Positions 1 to 8,900 of a DNA stretch of 64,000 nt are shown piece after piece. This DNA comes from DASUPK01 sp963821705 (GTDB lineage Bacteria > Actinomycetota > Thermoleophilia > Solirubrobacterales > 70-9). Under the pieces are notes generated by a model. It saw only the letters and a program-made list of their open reading frames with translations. It made no database searches and was not told the origin of the DNA. How positions within the stretch are numbered: the first letter of the stretch is position 1; every line of letters starts with the position of its first letter. The stretch is taken from assembly GCA_963821705.1 (NCBI GenBank), contig CAWGEV010000004.1, forward strand, positions 186,001 to 250,000. The letters run 5' to 3'. Made by a program: the position numbers and the translations under genes.

Positions 1-957
1 GTCAACCCGCACGACGTCCTCGGCTATCCGGCCCAGCACGTCAAGGGCGGCTACCGGGAGGGCGGCTTCGTCGACCTCGGCGTGCAGCTTCCCCCCACCG
101 CCGATGAGAACCTGCGCGACAAGCCCTCGGTCCATGAGCTGATGAAGATGGGAATGGCGGCGTACCTCGGCCCGCTGCGCGACGAGCAGGAGAAGCTCGA
201 GTACGTGAACTTCTATGCCCACCTCCACCGGGTGATCGACGAGCAGATCGGCAGGGTGCTGGCCGCCCTCGGCGATCCCGGCGACCCGGATTCGCTCCGC
301 TCCAGGACGATGATCTTCCGCTGCGCCGACCACGGCGAGATGGGCCTCTCTCACGGCGGGCTGCGCCAGAAGGCATTCAACGCGTATGAAGAGACCATCC
401 ACATCCCGCTCGTGGTCTCGAACCCGGTGCTCTTCCCCAGACCCGCGCAGAGCGATGCGCTGGTCTCGCTCGTCGACGTCCTCCCCACGGTCGCCACGAT
501 GGCGGGGACGCGGCTCGACGGCCAGGCGAAGGGACGCGACCTGGCGCCGATCCTCGCCTCGCGGGCCGCCCCGGACCGCGAGGCCCTGCGGCACTCCGGC
601 GTCGATCTGGGATCGGTCACGGACCATCCGTCGCCGTCGGAGTCGATCCAGGACGAGATCCACTTCACCTACGACGACCACCAGGCCGCCACGGCGCTCC
701 AGGACGTCCCCGGCCAGCCGAACCGGATCCGGGCGGTGCGGACCGAGAGCGCCAAGTTCGCCCTCTACTTCGACCCCTCCGGCCACAAGGCCCCGGAGTA
801 CGAGATGTACGACCTGGAGCGCGATCCGAACGAGGCCGACAACCTCGTCGACCGCGACACCGGCGAAGCCAGGAACCCCACCGCCGCCGCGCTTCGCTCG
901 GAGCTCGGTCAGCGGCTCGACCGCCTGATGGCGGTCAACGGCACCGCTCCCGGCTAG
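1..957 (+). CDS. Sulfatase (alkaline phosphatase superfamily), 5' end outside window
   Basis: The frame is open from base 1, so the N-terminus with the formylglycine (C/S-x-P-x-R) motif lies upstream of the window. The visible 318 residues begin with VNPHDVLGYP, typical of the middle of arylsulfatase-type enzymes. They contain the ADHGEMGLSHGG motif, in which Asp and His help bind the active-site metal, then a conserved block around KAFNAYEETIHIPLVVSNP. Near the end is a MYDLERDPNEADNL segment, the usual sulfatase C-terminal signature. By family the enzyme hydrolyses a sulfate ester; the substrate cannot be told from this fragment. The stop overlaps the end of the convergent kelch gene by four bases. 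The family call is firm. Confidence 0.9.
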   Translation, partial: VNPHDVLGYPAQHVKGGYREGGFVDLGVQLPPTADENLRDKPSVHELMKMGMAAYLGPLRDEQEKLEYVNFYAHLHRVIDEQIGRVLAALGDPGDPDSLRSRTMIFRCADHGEMGLSHGGLRQKAFNAYEETIHIPLVVSNPVLFPRPAQSDALVSLVDVLPTVATMAGTRLDGQAKGRDLAPILASRAAPDREALRHSGVDLGSVTDHPSPSESIQDEIHFTYDDHQAATALQDVPGQPNRIRAVRTESAKFALYFDPSGHKAPEYEMYDLERDPNEADNLVDRDTGEARNPTAAALRSELGQRLDRLMAVNGTAPG

Positions 958-2075
958 CGCAGCTCGATCACGGACGCGGTGGAGGAGCCCCCGCTCCCGA
1001 TGCCGCCGACCAGGTAGGCGCGTCCAGCGAAGATCCCGGCGGCGGCGTCATAGGTCGGCTGCGGCAGACGCCCGGCCGGGACCATGACGTTGCGGATGGG
1101 GTCGAAGCGCCAGATCCGGTCGGTCCCGGATCCGTTCACGCGGCCGCCGAGCAGGTAGATCGATCCGTCGAGGGTCACCGCCGAGGCGTGCGAGAGCGCC
1201 TGCGGCAGGTGGCCCGCGACCACGGCCTTCTCGGTGGCGATGTTGTACTCCTGGATGTCGTTCGTCTCGCTGCCGTCGGCGAGCTCTCCACCGAAGAGGT
1301 AGATCTTGTCGCTGATCGTCGCCACCGCGGCGTACCTGACGCCAGTCGGGAGATGCGCCACCCTGATGAAGGACTGGCCGTCCGTCGTCTGGAAGACGGA
1401 GGCCGACGGAGCGTGGCCGTCGTAGCCACCGACGACGTACACGCCTCCGGCCAGCGGGACCGCCGAGAGGTCCGAGAGCGGCGAGGGAAGGTGTCCCACC
1501 GTCGTCGCGGTGCCGCCCGGCTGGAGCGACTGGACCAGATTGACTGAGGAGGTGTCTCCCCCGCCCAGCACCAGGGTCTTGCCGCTGAGGGGCGCCGCCG
1601 CCGCGTCATGGAGCGGCTGCACGAGCCTTCCCTCCGGTACCACCTGGCCCTGGGTGGGCTCGAGGCGATAGACGCGATCGGTGGAGGCGCCGCTGCTGTC
1701 GGCCCCACCGACCACCAGCGGGCCCTGGGGTGAGCCCGCGACCGCGAGGCCGTTCAGCGCGGTCGGCAGTCGGAGGCGGCTCACCGTCGCGGTCAGCCTG
1801 CTCGGAGGCGCAGATCCGGAGCCCGTCGCGCCGCCGGCGAGGCCGCTCTGACCGCCGGAGCTCGAGCCCCCTCTGATCACGCTCACCCCGAGCACGACCA
1901 GCCCGATGGTCGAGCCGATCAGGATGGCAAGGCGAACGAGCCCCCGGCGGCGCTGGGGGCTGATCCTGGAAGGCGGGGGTCGACGGCGCGCCGGGCGCGG
2001 TCTCGTGGGCGTGGACACCTCCCAAAGACTATGGATGCTCAGTTGAAGCTCCAGTAAGGATGGGGGGACGTTCAT
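954..2075 (-). CDS. Membrane-anchored kelch-repeat beta-propeller protein
   Basis: 373 residues. A basic segment ending RRRGLVRLAILIG leads into one hydrophobic helix (about residues 45-68), then a Gly/Ser linker, then a domain with about six kelch blocks. These are seen as recurring GG-x(n)-Y/W-x(n)-L-P units such as YVVGGYDGH, YLFGGELADG and YLLGGRVNGSG. It is probably displayed outside the membrane, and no enzymatic residues are obvious. A GTG at 2018 is an alternative start; neither start has a clear ribosome binding site. It is divergent from a YVTN propeller gene whose N-terminal anchor looks homologous. The specific function is unknown. Confidence 0.75.
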   Translation of the reverse strand: MNVPPSLLELQLSIHSLWEVSTPTRPRPARRRPPPSRISPQRRRGLVRLAILIGSTIGLVVLGVSVIRGGSSSGGQSGLAGGATGSGSAPPSRLTATVSRLRLPTALNGLAVAGSPQGPLVVGGADSSGASTDRVYRLEPTQGQVVPEGRLVQPLHDAAAAPLSGKTLVLGGGDTSSVNLVQSLQPGGTATTVGHLPSPLSDLSAVPLAGGVYVVGGYDGHAPSASVFQTTDGQSFIRVAHLPTGVRYAAVATISDKIYLFGGELADGSETNDIQEYNIATEKAVVAGHLPQALSHASAVTLDGSIYLLGGRVNGSGTDRIWRFDPIRNVMVPAGRLPQPTYDAAAGIFAGRAYLVGGIGSGGSSTASVIELR

Positions 2076-2131
2076 CCTGTGTTCATGTTCTCGGTGGGAA
2101 CCTAGGCACGGTGAGCCGTGCTGGGCGACCT

Positions 2132-3319
2132 ATGAGCCGCGCGCGGCGACGCGGCCTGATCCGCCTCGCCGCACTGCTGGGATCGATCGCGGCGATCCTC
2201 GCCTGGCTCCTGCTCGGCAACGGCGGTGGCGGCAGCGGCGGTGGCGGTGGCGGAAGCCCATCACCGGCGCTGACCGCGCCCGGCCAGTCCGCGACGCGGC
2301 ACCTCAAGGTCCCTCCCCCGCTCGACCCCCACGACGTCTACGCGGCGGACAGGCCCGGGATGCTCTCGCCGGTCGTTAGGGGCATGCCCTCGCTCGTCTA
2401 CGTTCCGAACAGCGACAGCAACACGGTCAGCGTGATCGACCCCCGTACCTACAGGGTGACCCGGCAGTTCCCGGTCGGCCTCAATCCCCAGCACGTGGTC
2501 CCGGCGTACGACCTGAAGACGCTCTGGGTGAACAACGACCAGGGGAACAGCCTGACCGCGATCGATCCCCGGACGGGGAGGCCCGGCCGGACGGTGCCGG
2601 TGACCGACCCGTACAACCTCTACTTCACCCCCGACGGCCGCTACGCGATCGTGGTCGAGGAGCGCATGCAGACGCTGGCCTTCCGCGATCCGCACACGAT
2701 GCATCTCGAGCGCACCCTGCCCGTGCCGTGCGAGGGCGTCAACCACATGGACTTCACCGCCGACGGCCGCTACCTGCTCGCCAGCTGCGAGTTCGGGGGG
2801 GCGGTCATCAAGGTCGACCTCGCGCGCAACCGGGTCGTCGGCCGAATGTCGCTGGAGACCGGATCGATGCCCCAGGACGTCAAGCTCTCGCCCGACGGCC
2901 GCACCTTCTACGTCGCGGACATGGCGGCGGGCGGCGTGTGGCTGATCGACGCGAATACTTTCAGGCGGGTGGGCTTCATCCACACCGCACCCGGTGCCCA
3001 CGGCGAATATGTGAGCCGCGACTCCAAGTACCTCTATGTCTCGGACAGGACAGCCGGTGAGGTCTCGGTGATCTCCTTCGCCACCCGCAAGGTCGTCCAC
3101 ACCTGGCACATCCCGGGCGGCAGCCCCGATATGGGAGGCGTTTCAGCGGATGGGAACGTCCTCTGGCTCTCGGGCCGCTACGACGCGGAGGTCTATGCGA
3201 TCAGCACCCGGAACGGCCACCTGCTGGCCCGTATCCCGGTCGGGAACGGCCCCCACGGTCTCTGTGTCTACCCCCAGCCGGGGCGCTACTCGCTCGGGCA
3301 CACCGGGGTCTTCCGCTGA
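2132..3319 (+). CDS. Membrane-anchored YVTN-family beta-propeller protein
   Basis: 395 residues from the ATG at 2132. An in-frame GTG at 2111 is possible, but the ATG directly precedes SRARRRGLIRLAALLG, a basic region plus hydrophobic anchor. A poly-Gly/Ser linker follows (about residues 30-50), then repeats of about 42 residues of the YVTN/surface-layer type, for example YVPNSDSNTVSVIDPRTY, WVNNDQGNSLTAIDPRTG and YVADMAAGGVWLIDANTF. Such propellers are usually extracytoplasmic binding or scaffold proteins. The anchor resembles that of the divergent kelch gene, so the pair may act together; that is inference. Confidence 0.8.
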   Translation: MSRARRRGLIRLAALLGSIAAILAWLLLGNGGGGSGGGGGGSPSPALTAPGQSATRHLKVPPPLDPHDVYAADRPGMLSPVVRGMPSLVYVPNSDSNTVSVIDPRTYRVTRQFPVGLNPQHVVPAYDLKTLWVNNDQGNSLTAIDPRTGRPGRTVPVTDPYNLYFTPDGRYAIVVEERMQTLAFRDPHTMHLERTLPVPCEGVNHMDFTADGRYLLASCEFGGAVIKVDLARNRVVGRMSLETGSMPQDVKLSPDGRTFYVADMAAGGVWLIDANTFRRVGFIHTAPGAHGEYVSRDSKYLYVSDRTAGEVSVISFATRKVVHTWHIPGGSPDMGGVSADGNVLWLSGRYDAEVYAISTRNGHLLARIPVGNGPHGLCVYPQPGRYSLGHTGVFR

Positions 3320-3406
3320 GCGAACACCCACCGCAGGGCAGATCAAGGTCGTCGCGGCCGTCTACGACCTGATGTAACCACGCACGCCTCTGGACGACTG
3401 AGCCAC

Positions 3407-4135
3407 ATGACCTCGCTGGCTTTCCCGCTTCCCACTGCCCTCAACCGGGATGATGCAGCACCGATGCAGAGGATGAGACGGAAGGCGACGGCCGCCGCAT
3501 CCGACGCCGACGCGGCGCTGGTGGCCCGGCTGCGGGACGGCGACGAGTCGGCGTTCGTCGAGCTGATCGATGCCTACGGCGCGACCATGCTGCGGGTGGC
3601 GCAGATGTACGTCCGCGACCGGGCCACGGCGGAGGAGGTCGTTCAGGAGACCTGGCTGGCGGTCCTCAACGGCATCGACCGCTTCGAGGGGCGCTCGAGC
3701 CTCAAGACCTGGCTGTTCCGCATCCTCACCAACCGCGCCAAGACACGCGGGGAGCGCGACGGCCGCCAGCTGCCGTTCTCCGCGCTCGCGGGGGCCGGCG
3801 AGGACGACGAGCCGTCCGTCGACCCGGATCGGTTCCTCGGCCCCGACTCGGCGACGCCGGGGGCCTGGGCGGCGCCGCCACGGGCCTGGCCGCAGGACAA
3901 GGTGCTCGAGCGAGAGACCCTCGACGTGATCCAGATGGCGATCGAGAAGCTGCCCGAGACCCAGCGCGAGGTGATCCGGCTGCGCGATGTCGAGGGATGG
4001 AGCCCGATGGAGGTGGCGGACGCCCTTGAGATCACGGACGGGAACCAGCGGGTGCTCCTCCACCGGGCGCGCTCAAAGGTGCGCGCGGCGCTCGAGATGT
4101 ATCTCGACCCCGACCTGGCGGGAGGCAGGGCATGA
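3407..4135 (+). CDS. ECF-type RNA polymerase sigma factor (sigma-70 family)
   Basis: 242 residues. Region 2 runs from about residue 30 to 100: ALVARLRDGDESAFVELIDAYG, then AEEVVQETWLAVLNGIDRFEG and the SSLKTWLFRILTNRAKT helix. An acidic, Pro-rich linker follows. Region 4 contains the LPETQREVIRLRDVEGW block and a helix-turn-helix (about residues 175-225). Regions 1 and 3 are absent, as in the extracytoplasmic-function group. ATG codons at residues 20 and 23 are alternative starts. The stop overlaps the start of the next gene in an ATGA arrangement, and that gene encodes a zinc-finger anti-sigma candidate, so the pair is probably a regulatory switch. The inducing signal is not evident. Confidence 0.92.
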   Translation: MTSLAFPLPTALNRDDAAPMQRMRRKATAAASDADAALVARLRDGDESAFVELIDAYGATMLRVAQMYVRDRATAEEVVQETWLAVLNGIDRFEGRSSLKTWLFRILTNRAKTRGERDGRQLPFSALAGAGEDDEPSVDPDRFLGPDSATPGAWAAPPRAWPQDKVLERETLDVIQMAIEKLPETQREVIRLRDVEGWSPMEVADALEITDGNQRVLLHRARSKVRAALEMYLDPDLAGGRA

Positions 4136-4392
4136 GCCTGTTCACGCGGGAGATGGCCTGCCAGGAGCTCGTCGACCTGGTGACCGCCTACTTCGACGGC
4201 AGCCTGTCGCGCTCGGACCGCCGCCGCTTCCGGGCCCACATCAGCGGGTGCGAGCACTGCACCGCCTACCTCGAGCAGATGCGCCTGACGATCGAGTCCA
4301 GCGGCCGGCTCACCGAGGAGGACATCGATCCGGCCGCCCGGGCGGAGCTGCTCCAGGCGTTCCGGGGCTGGAGTGAAGGCCGCGCAGGCTAG
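4132..4392 (+). CDS. Zinc-finger (zf-HC2) anti-sigma factor candidate
   Basis: 86 residues, starting at the ATG that overlaps the sigma factor stop. The core is a ZAS-type motif, HISGCEHC (H-x3-C-x2-C), preceded by MACQELVDLVTAYFDGSLS, the standard opening of anti-sigma zinc-binding domains. There is no transmembrane segment, so this would be a soluble cytoplasmic anti-sigma factor, possibly redox- or metal-responsive through the Cys pair. Translational coupling would keep it near stoichiometric with the sigma factor. The family is clear; regulation of this particular sigma factor is inferred from the pairing. Confidence 0.85.
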   Translation: MSLFTREMACQELVDLVTAYFDGSLSRSDRRRFRAHISGCEHCTAYLEQMRLTIESSGRLTEEDIDPAARAELLQAFRGWSEGRAG

Positions 4393-5825
4393 CCCGTCGG
4401 GCTGTGATCCAGCATCCCCTTGAGCAGCTCCAGGTACTGGAGCAGGGACCGGGTCCCGAGGAACTCCTCGATCACCCGCTGCCGCGCCGCGGCGCCCATC
4501 GTGCTCGCCCTCTCGGGATCCGCCAGGAGCCCGTCGATGGCCTCGCCGACCGCCCCGAGGTCCGCCGGGTCCACGAGGCGCCCGGAGACGCCGTCGACGA
4601 TTTGATCCTGGATGCCACCGACGGCGCCCGCCACCACCGGCCTGGCCTTCCACATGGCTTCGGCGACGGTCAGGCCGAAGCCCTCGGCGAGGCTCTTCTG
4701 GACGACGACGTCCGAGCGCCGCTGAATCGCATTGACCATCGCCGCGTTCTCCTCCACGTCGTCCATCGGGAGCGAGGCAAGGTGCACCCTGTCCCGCGCC
4801 TCGGCCGGCAGCCCCTCGCGCTCGGACCGCACCTCGGCGAGCACCTCGGCACCCTCGGGATCGTCGGCCACCTCGGCCACCGAGGGACCCACCAGGAGCA
4901 GATGCGCTTCCCGGTTGGTCATCTCATCGGCGAAGCAGCGGAGCAGGCCAACCGGGTCCTTGAGCCGGTCCCAGCGCGAGACCTGGGTGACCACCTGCGA
5001 CCCCATCGGGATCGGCCCAGCCTGGTCAAGCTCGGCGCGACTGTCCACCCGGGCCTGGCTGCCGTCGAAGCGGTGGTAGAGCGCCCGGTTGTGGTGGTCT
5101 TCCCCTCTCAGCCCCGTCACGGTCAGGATCGAGTCGATTACCTCCGGGGTGAGGTCCTGGTTCTTCGGCGAGAAGACGTCGATCGAGGGGGGAACGAGCC
5201 AGACCCGGTCGCGGTCGAGGCCGTCCCAGACGAAGCGCTCGCGCGAGAAGACGTAGGCGTCGGCGTCTGCGACATAGGGGCGCAGGAAGTCCCAAGCACC
5301 CTTCGCGTGCTCGCCCGGCTGGTCGATGCCGATGTGACACCGCCAGATCGTCCTCACGTCCGATCCGGAGACGTGCGGCAGGAGCCCGGCCGGCTGGGGA
5401 TCGTGGATGTAGACGATGTCGCCCTTGGAGAGGAGCCCGCTGAGCTCGGAGGCCGCATCGATCAGCCCCTCCTCGTAGACGCGGTGCTCGCCCTCCCCCA
5501 GCGGTCCGCCGTCCCCATCGGCCTCGTGCAGCCGGTTGTGGAGCCGCTTGGTGAGCCGGAAGAACTCCGGGTTGCCGCCGATGGTGAGCCAGCGCAGGTC
5601 GACGCCCGCGCCGCGGCCGTAACCCAGCAGCGAATGCAGCATCTCCGCCACGCCGCCTCCCCGCGCCGTTGAGTTGATGTGCCAGACGACGCGGCCGGCG
5701 AGCACGTCCTGCGCCGAGCGCGTCGCCTCCTCCACCTCGGCGTAGGCCTCCCCGAGTACGGGGCGGAAGCGCTCGGGAGAGATCGCGGTGATCGGGACGT
5801 TCTCCAGCGCCGCCATCGACAACAC
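4389..5825 (-). CDS. TreT-like trehalose synthase / GT4 glycosyltransferase
   Basis: 478 residues. The N-terminal half has VVWHINSTARGGGVAEML, the Gly-rich acceptor region of TreT-type enzymes, and NPEFFRLTKRLHNRLHE, also diagnostic of that group. The C-terminal half is a GT-B nucleotide-sugar domain with VVQKSLAEGFGLTVAEAMW (E-x7-E type motif) and RPVVAGAVGGIQDQIVDG. TreT makes trehalose from an NDP-glucose and glucose, or runs in reverse. Trehalose use also fits the GH15 gene near 58 kb. The gene converges on the anti-sigma gene with a four-base overlap, and is divergent from the ZIP transporter. Family certain; the exact reaction is probable. Confidence 0.85.
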   Translation of the reverse strand: MLSMAALENVPITAISPERFRPVLGEAYAEVEEATRSAQDVLAGRVVWHINSTARGGGVAEMLHSLLGYGRGAGVDLRWLTIGGNPEFFRLTKRLHNRLHEADGDGGPLGEGEHRVYEEGLIDAASELSGLLSKGDIVYIHDPQPAGLLPHVSGSDVRTIWRCHIGIDQPGEHAKGAWDFLRPYVADADAYVFSRERFVWDGLDRDRVWLVPPSIDVFSPKNQDLTPEVIDSILTVTGLRGEDHHNRALYHRFDGSQARVDSRAELDQAGPIPMGSQVVTQVSRWDRLKDPVGLLRCFADEMTNREAHLLLVGPSVAEVADDPEGAEVLAEVRSEREGLPAEARDRVHLASLPMDDVEENAAMVNAIQRRSDVVVQKSLAEGFGLTVAEAMWKARPVVAGAVGGIQDQIVDGVSGRLVDPADLGAVGEAIDGLLADPERASTMGAAARQRVIEEFLGTRSLLQYLELLKGMLDHSPTG

Positions 5826-5868
5826 CCTACGGCCTCCGGCCCTCCGCGCCAGCGCTTACGCTCGGCCG

Positions 5869-6603
5869 GTGCTGATCCTGCTCCTGGCCGCGACCGCCAC
5901 GACCTTCGCGACGGGTCTCGGTGTGATTCCCGTCTTCTGGCTCGGTGGCCGCGCCTCGGCCTGGCAGCCCGCCCTCTACGGGCTCGCCGCCGGAGCGATG
6001 ACCGTCGCCTCGATCGTCGGACTGCTGAAGCCCGGCCTCGATGAGGGATCGACCGCGGCGGTGGCGGCGGGACTCGTCACCGGCGTCGTCTTCCTGGTGG
6101 GCACGCGGGTGCTCGTCGGGCGAAGCGGCCGGCAGGTGGGCGACCACACCGGCCCTGGGGCCAAGCTGTCCATGCTCGTCTTCCTGGTGCTGTTCGTCCA
6201 CAGCTTCCCGGAGGGCTTCTCGATCGGGACCGCCTACGCCTCGGACGTCTCCGGCCTCAGCCTGTTCGTGATCCTGGCGATCGGGCTGCAGAACGTGCCC
6301 GAGGGAACGAGCGTCGCCGTGCCGATGGCCGAGGCCGGGTATAGCCGGGCCCAGATGTTTTGGGCAGCCGTACTGACGAGCGTCCCGCAGCCGATCGGCG
6401 CCCTGATCGCGTACCTGCTCGTCCGGACCGTCAAGGACCTGCTCCCCTTCTCGTTCGGCTTCGCCGCGGGGGCCATGCTCGCGCTCGTGGCCTCGGACCT
6501 CGCGCCGCGGGCGCTTCGCAGTGGCGGGGCGGGCCGCGGGTCCATTGGGGCCTTGGCCGGGGCAGCCGCGATGCTCGGTCTCAGCGCCGCTCTCGGCGTC
6601 TAG
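5869..6603 (+). CDS. ZIP-family divalent metal transporter
   Basis: 244 residues from the GTG at 5869. The frame stays open further upstream, but that would run into the divergent gene. About seven to eight hydrophobic helices. Helix 4 carries HSFPEGFSIG and helix 5 carries QNVPEGTSVAVP, the paired metal-coordinating motifs of ZIP proteins (H-x-x-x-E and N-x-P-E-G), with a short loop before them. It probably imports Zn, Fe or Mn across the cytoplasmic membrane; metal choice cannot be read from sequence. The MMPL transporter follows 31 bases downstream on the same strand. Confidence 0.88.
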   Translation: MLILLLAATATTFATGLGVIPVFWLGGRASAWQPALYGLAAGAMTVASIVGLLKPGLDEGSTAAVAAGLVTGVVFLVGTRVLVGRSGRQVGDHTGPGAKLSMLVFLVLFVHSFPEGFSIGTAYASDVSGLSLFVILAIGLQNVPEGTSVAVPMAEAGYSRAQMFWAAVLTSVPQPIGALIAYLLVRTVKDLLPFSFGFAAGAMLALVASDLAPRALRSGGAGRGSIGALAGAAAMLGLSAALGV

Positions 6604-6634
6604 CGGGGAAGCGCCTTCCTTATCATCGGTTGTC

Positions 6635-8875
6635 TTGGAAGCGTGGACGCGGCGGGTGATCCGCCACCGGAAGAAGATCATCGTCCTGTGGTTGCTCCTA
6701 CTTGCCTTCGGGATCTACGGGATCAGCCACATCGGCGGCCTGCTCAGCAACCGCTTCAGCGTTCCCGGGTCCGATGCCGAGAACGGGCTCAACCTGGTCA
6801 AGGACAAGCTGCACGAGCGCGGTGACGGCGCCTTCACGCTGATCGCGCAGACCGGCAAGCCCGTCGCGAACACGCCGGCCTTTCAGCGCGAGCTGCAGGC
6901 GGCCGCCGCCAAGGGAGCGGCCGTCCTCAAGGACGGCCAGGCCGGCACCGTTCTGATCGCCGACCCGCATCTCGCGTACGTCCAGATCAACACGTCGCTC
7001 GAGAATGCGGACGCCTCCAACAAGACACCCGACGTCCGGGCGGCAGTCCCCTCTATTCCCGGCGCCACGACTTACGTCTCGGGCTTCCCGGCCATCAACC
7101 ACGACACGCAGAAGATCTACAACCAGGACCTCGGCAAGGGGGAGTCGATCGCGATCCCGATCGCGCTGATCGTGCTGGCCTTCATGTTCGGGACCCTGGT
7201 CGCGATCGGCGTGCCGCTCGCCTTCGCCGCGGTCAGCATCCCGACCACGATCGGAATCGTCTGGATCTTCGCCCACTACATGGACATGGCGGTCTACGTG
7301 ACCAACATCGTCTCGCTGATCGGATTCGCGATCGCGATCGACTACTCGATGCTGGTCGTGTTCCGCTTCAGGGAGGAGCTCGAGACCCACGAGTCGGCGC
7401 AGGACGCGCTGATCATGACCATGCGAACCGCGGGGCGGGCCACCCTCTTCTCCGGCGGGACGGTCGCGATCGGGTTGGCGCTGCTCGTCTTCATGCCGCT
7501 GCCGTTCATGCGCTCGATGGGGGTGGGCGGCCTGCTCGTCCCGCTCGTCTCGATCGCCGCCTCGGCCACCTTCCTGCCGGCCCTCCTCTCCATTCTCGGC
7601 CGCAAGATCAACCGCTTCCGGGTGATCCCGAAGAGCCTGCTCCAGAAGCGCGCCGAGGGCCACACCGGCTTCTGGACCCGCCTCTCGCGGTCGATCATGC
7701 GCCACCCGGTCATCTACCTCGTCGGGGCGACCGGCGTGATGGTGGCCCTCGCCCTGCCCGCCCTGCAGCTCCACCTGACCGGCGGCGACAACCGCGGCGT
7801 CCCGCTGACCACCGAGTCCACCAAGGGCCTGAAGCTGCTCGAGGACTCGCTCGGGCCGGGCGCCCTCGCCCCGAACCAGGTCGTGATCGACACCGGCCGC
7901 CCCAACGGCGCGCTCGACCCGGCCGTGATCGCCGCCGAATGCAAGCTGACCGGCATCCTGGCGAAGGACCCCGAGATCCAGCCGAGCACGATCCAGGCCC
8001 CTGTCCCCACCAACGGCTGCGGGGGCGGGACGGCGGCGGTGCCCACGCCGGCTCAGATCGCCGCCGCCAAGCAGGCCCGGCTGCTCGACTCGACCGGTCA
8101 GGTGATCCAGATCCGGGCCGCCGGCAAGAGCGACTCGGGGACGAGCGCCGCGGCCGACCTCGTCCACCGGATCAGGGACCAGTACATCCCGCAGGCGGGC
8201 TTCCCGGAGAGCTCGACCGTCTTGCTCACCGGCGCCCCGGCCTTCGGAGTCGACTTCATCGACACGGCCTACGGCGCCTTCCCGTGGCTGGTGCTCGCCG
8301 TGCTGGTCCTCTCCTACCTGTTGCTGCTGCGCGCCTTCCGCTCGGTCTTCCTGCCGCTCAAGGCGGTGCTTCTCAACGTGCTCTCGGTGAGCGCCACCTA
8401 CGGCGTGCTGGTGCTGGTATTCGAGAAGGGCGGCCACTCGCTCCTGGGCCTCCAGCCCTCGGCGCAGATCGACGCCTGGATCCCGATCTTCCTGTTCGCG
8501 ATGCTGTTCGGCCTCTCGATGGACTACGAGGTCTTCCTGCTCTCCCGGATGAGAGAAGAGTGGGACAAGACCCACGACAACGATCACTCCGTCGCCTACG
8601 GCCTCGAGCACACCGGCCGAATCATCACCGCGGCCGCGATCATCATGATCGCGGCGTTCGCCGGCTTCACCGCCGGGTCGTTCGTGGGACTTCAGGAGTT
8701 CGGCGTCGGCCTCTCGGTCGCGGTCCTGCTGGACGCCACCATCGTCCGGGCGCTGCTCGTGCCCGCGCTCATGAAGATCCTCGGGGACTGGAACTGGTAC
8801 CTGCCCGACCGTGTCCGCCGGACGCTGCGGATCCCGCCCCCCAGGCCGATCACCGAGGCCGGCTCGGGCAAGTAG
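6635..8875 (+). CDS. MMPL-family RND transporter
   Basis: 746 residues from a TTG at 6635 (MEAWTRRVIRHRKKIIVLW). The reading frame extends upstream but only into the ZIP gene. The topology is two repeats, each with one helix, a large extracytoplasmic domain and a five-helix bundle. Helices carry the MMPL/SSD signature, for example IGFAIAIDYSMLVVFRFREE and FGLSMDYEVFLLSRMREEW, whose Asp-Tyr pairs are the proton-relay positions of the family. Members export lipids or drugs using the proton gradient. The substrate is unknown. There is no fused C-terminal domain. Confidence 0.92.
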   Translation: MEAWTRRVIRHRKKIIVLWLLLLAFGIYGISHIGGLLSNRFSVPGSDAENGLNLVKDKLHERGDGAFTLIAQTGKPVANTPAFQRELQAAAAKGAAVLKDGQAGTVLIADPHLAYVQINTSLENADASNKTPDVRAAVPSIPGATTYVSGFPAINHDTQKIYNQDLGKGESIAIPIALIVLAFMFGTLVAIGVPLAFAAVSIPTTIGIVWIFAHYMDMAVYVTNIVSLIGFAIAIDYSMLVVFRFREELETHESAQDALIMTMRTAGRATLFSGGTVAIGLALLVFMPLPFMRSMGVGGLLVPLVSIAASATFLPALLSILGRKINRFRVIPKSLLQKRAEGHTGFWTRLSRSIMRHPVIYLVGATGVMVALALPALQLHLTGGDNRGVPLTTESTKGLKLLEDSLGPGALAPNQVVIDTGRPNGALDPAVIAAECKLTGILAKDPEIQPSTIQAPVPTNGCGGGTAAVPTPAQIAAAKQARLLDSTGQVIQIRAAGKSDSGTSAAADLVHRIRDQYIPQAGFPESSTVLLTGAPAFGVDFIDTAYGAFPWLVLAVLVLSYLLLLRAFRSVFLPLKAVLLNVLSVSATYGVLVLVFEKGGHSLLGLQPSAQIDAWIPIFLFAMLFGLSMDYEVFLLSRMREEWDKTHDNDHSVAYGLEHTGRIITAAAIIMIAAFAGFTAGSFVGLQEFGVGLSVAVLLDATIVRALLVPALMKILGDWNWYLPDRVRRTLRIPPPRPITEAGSGK

Positions 8876-8900
8876 CGCACGAGCTGGTCTCGTAGGGCGA

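Noticed and set aside
6698..8611. 637-codon open frame antisense to the MMPL transporter
   Set aside because: Same shadow effect; the plus-strand product is a clear MMPL protein.
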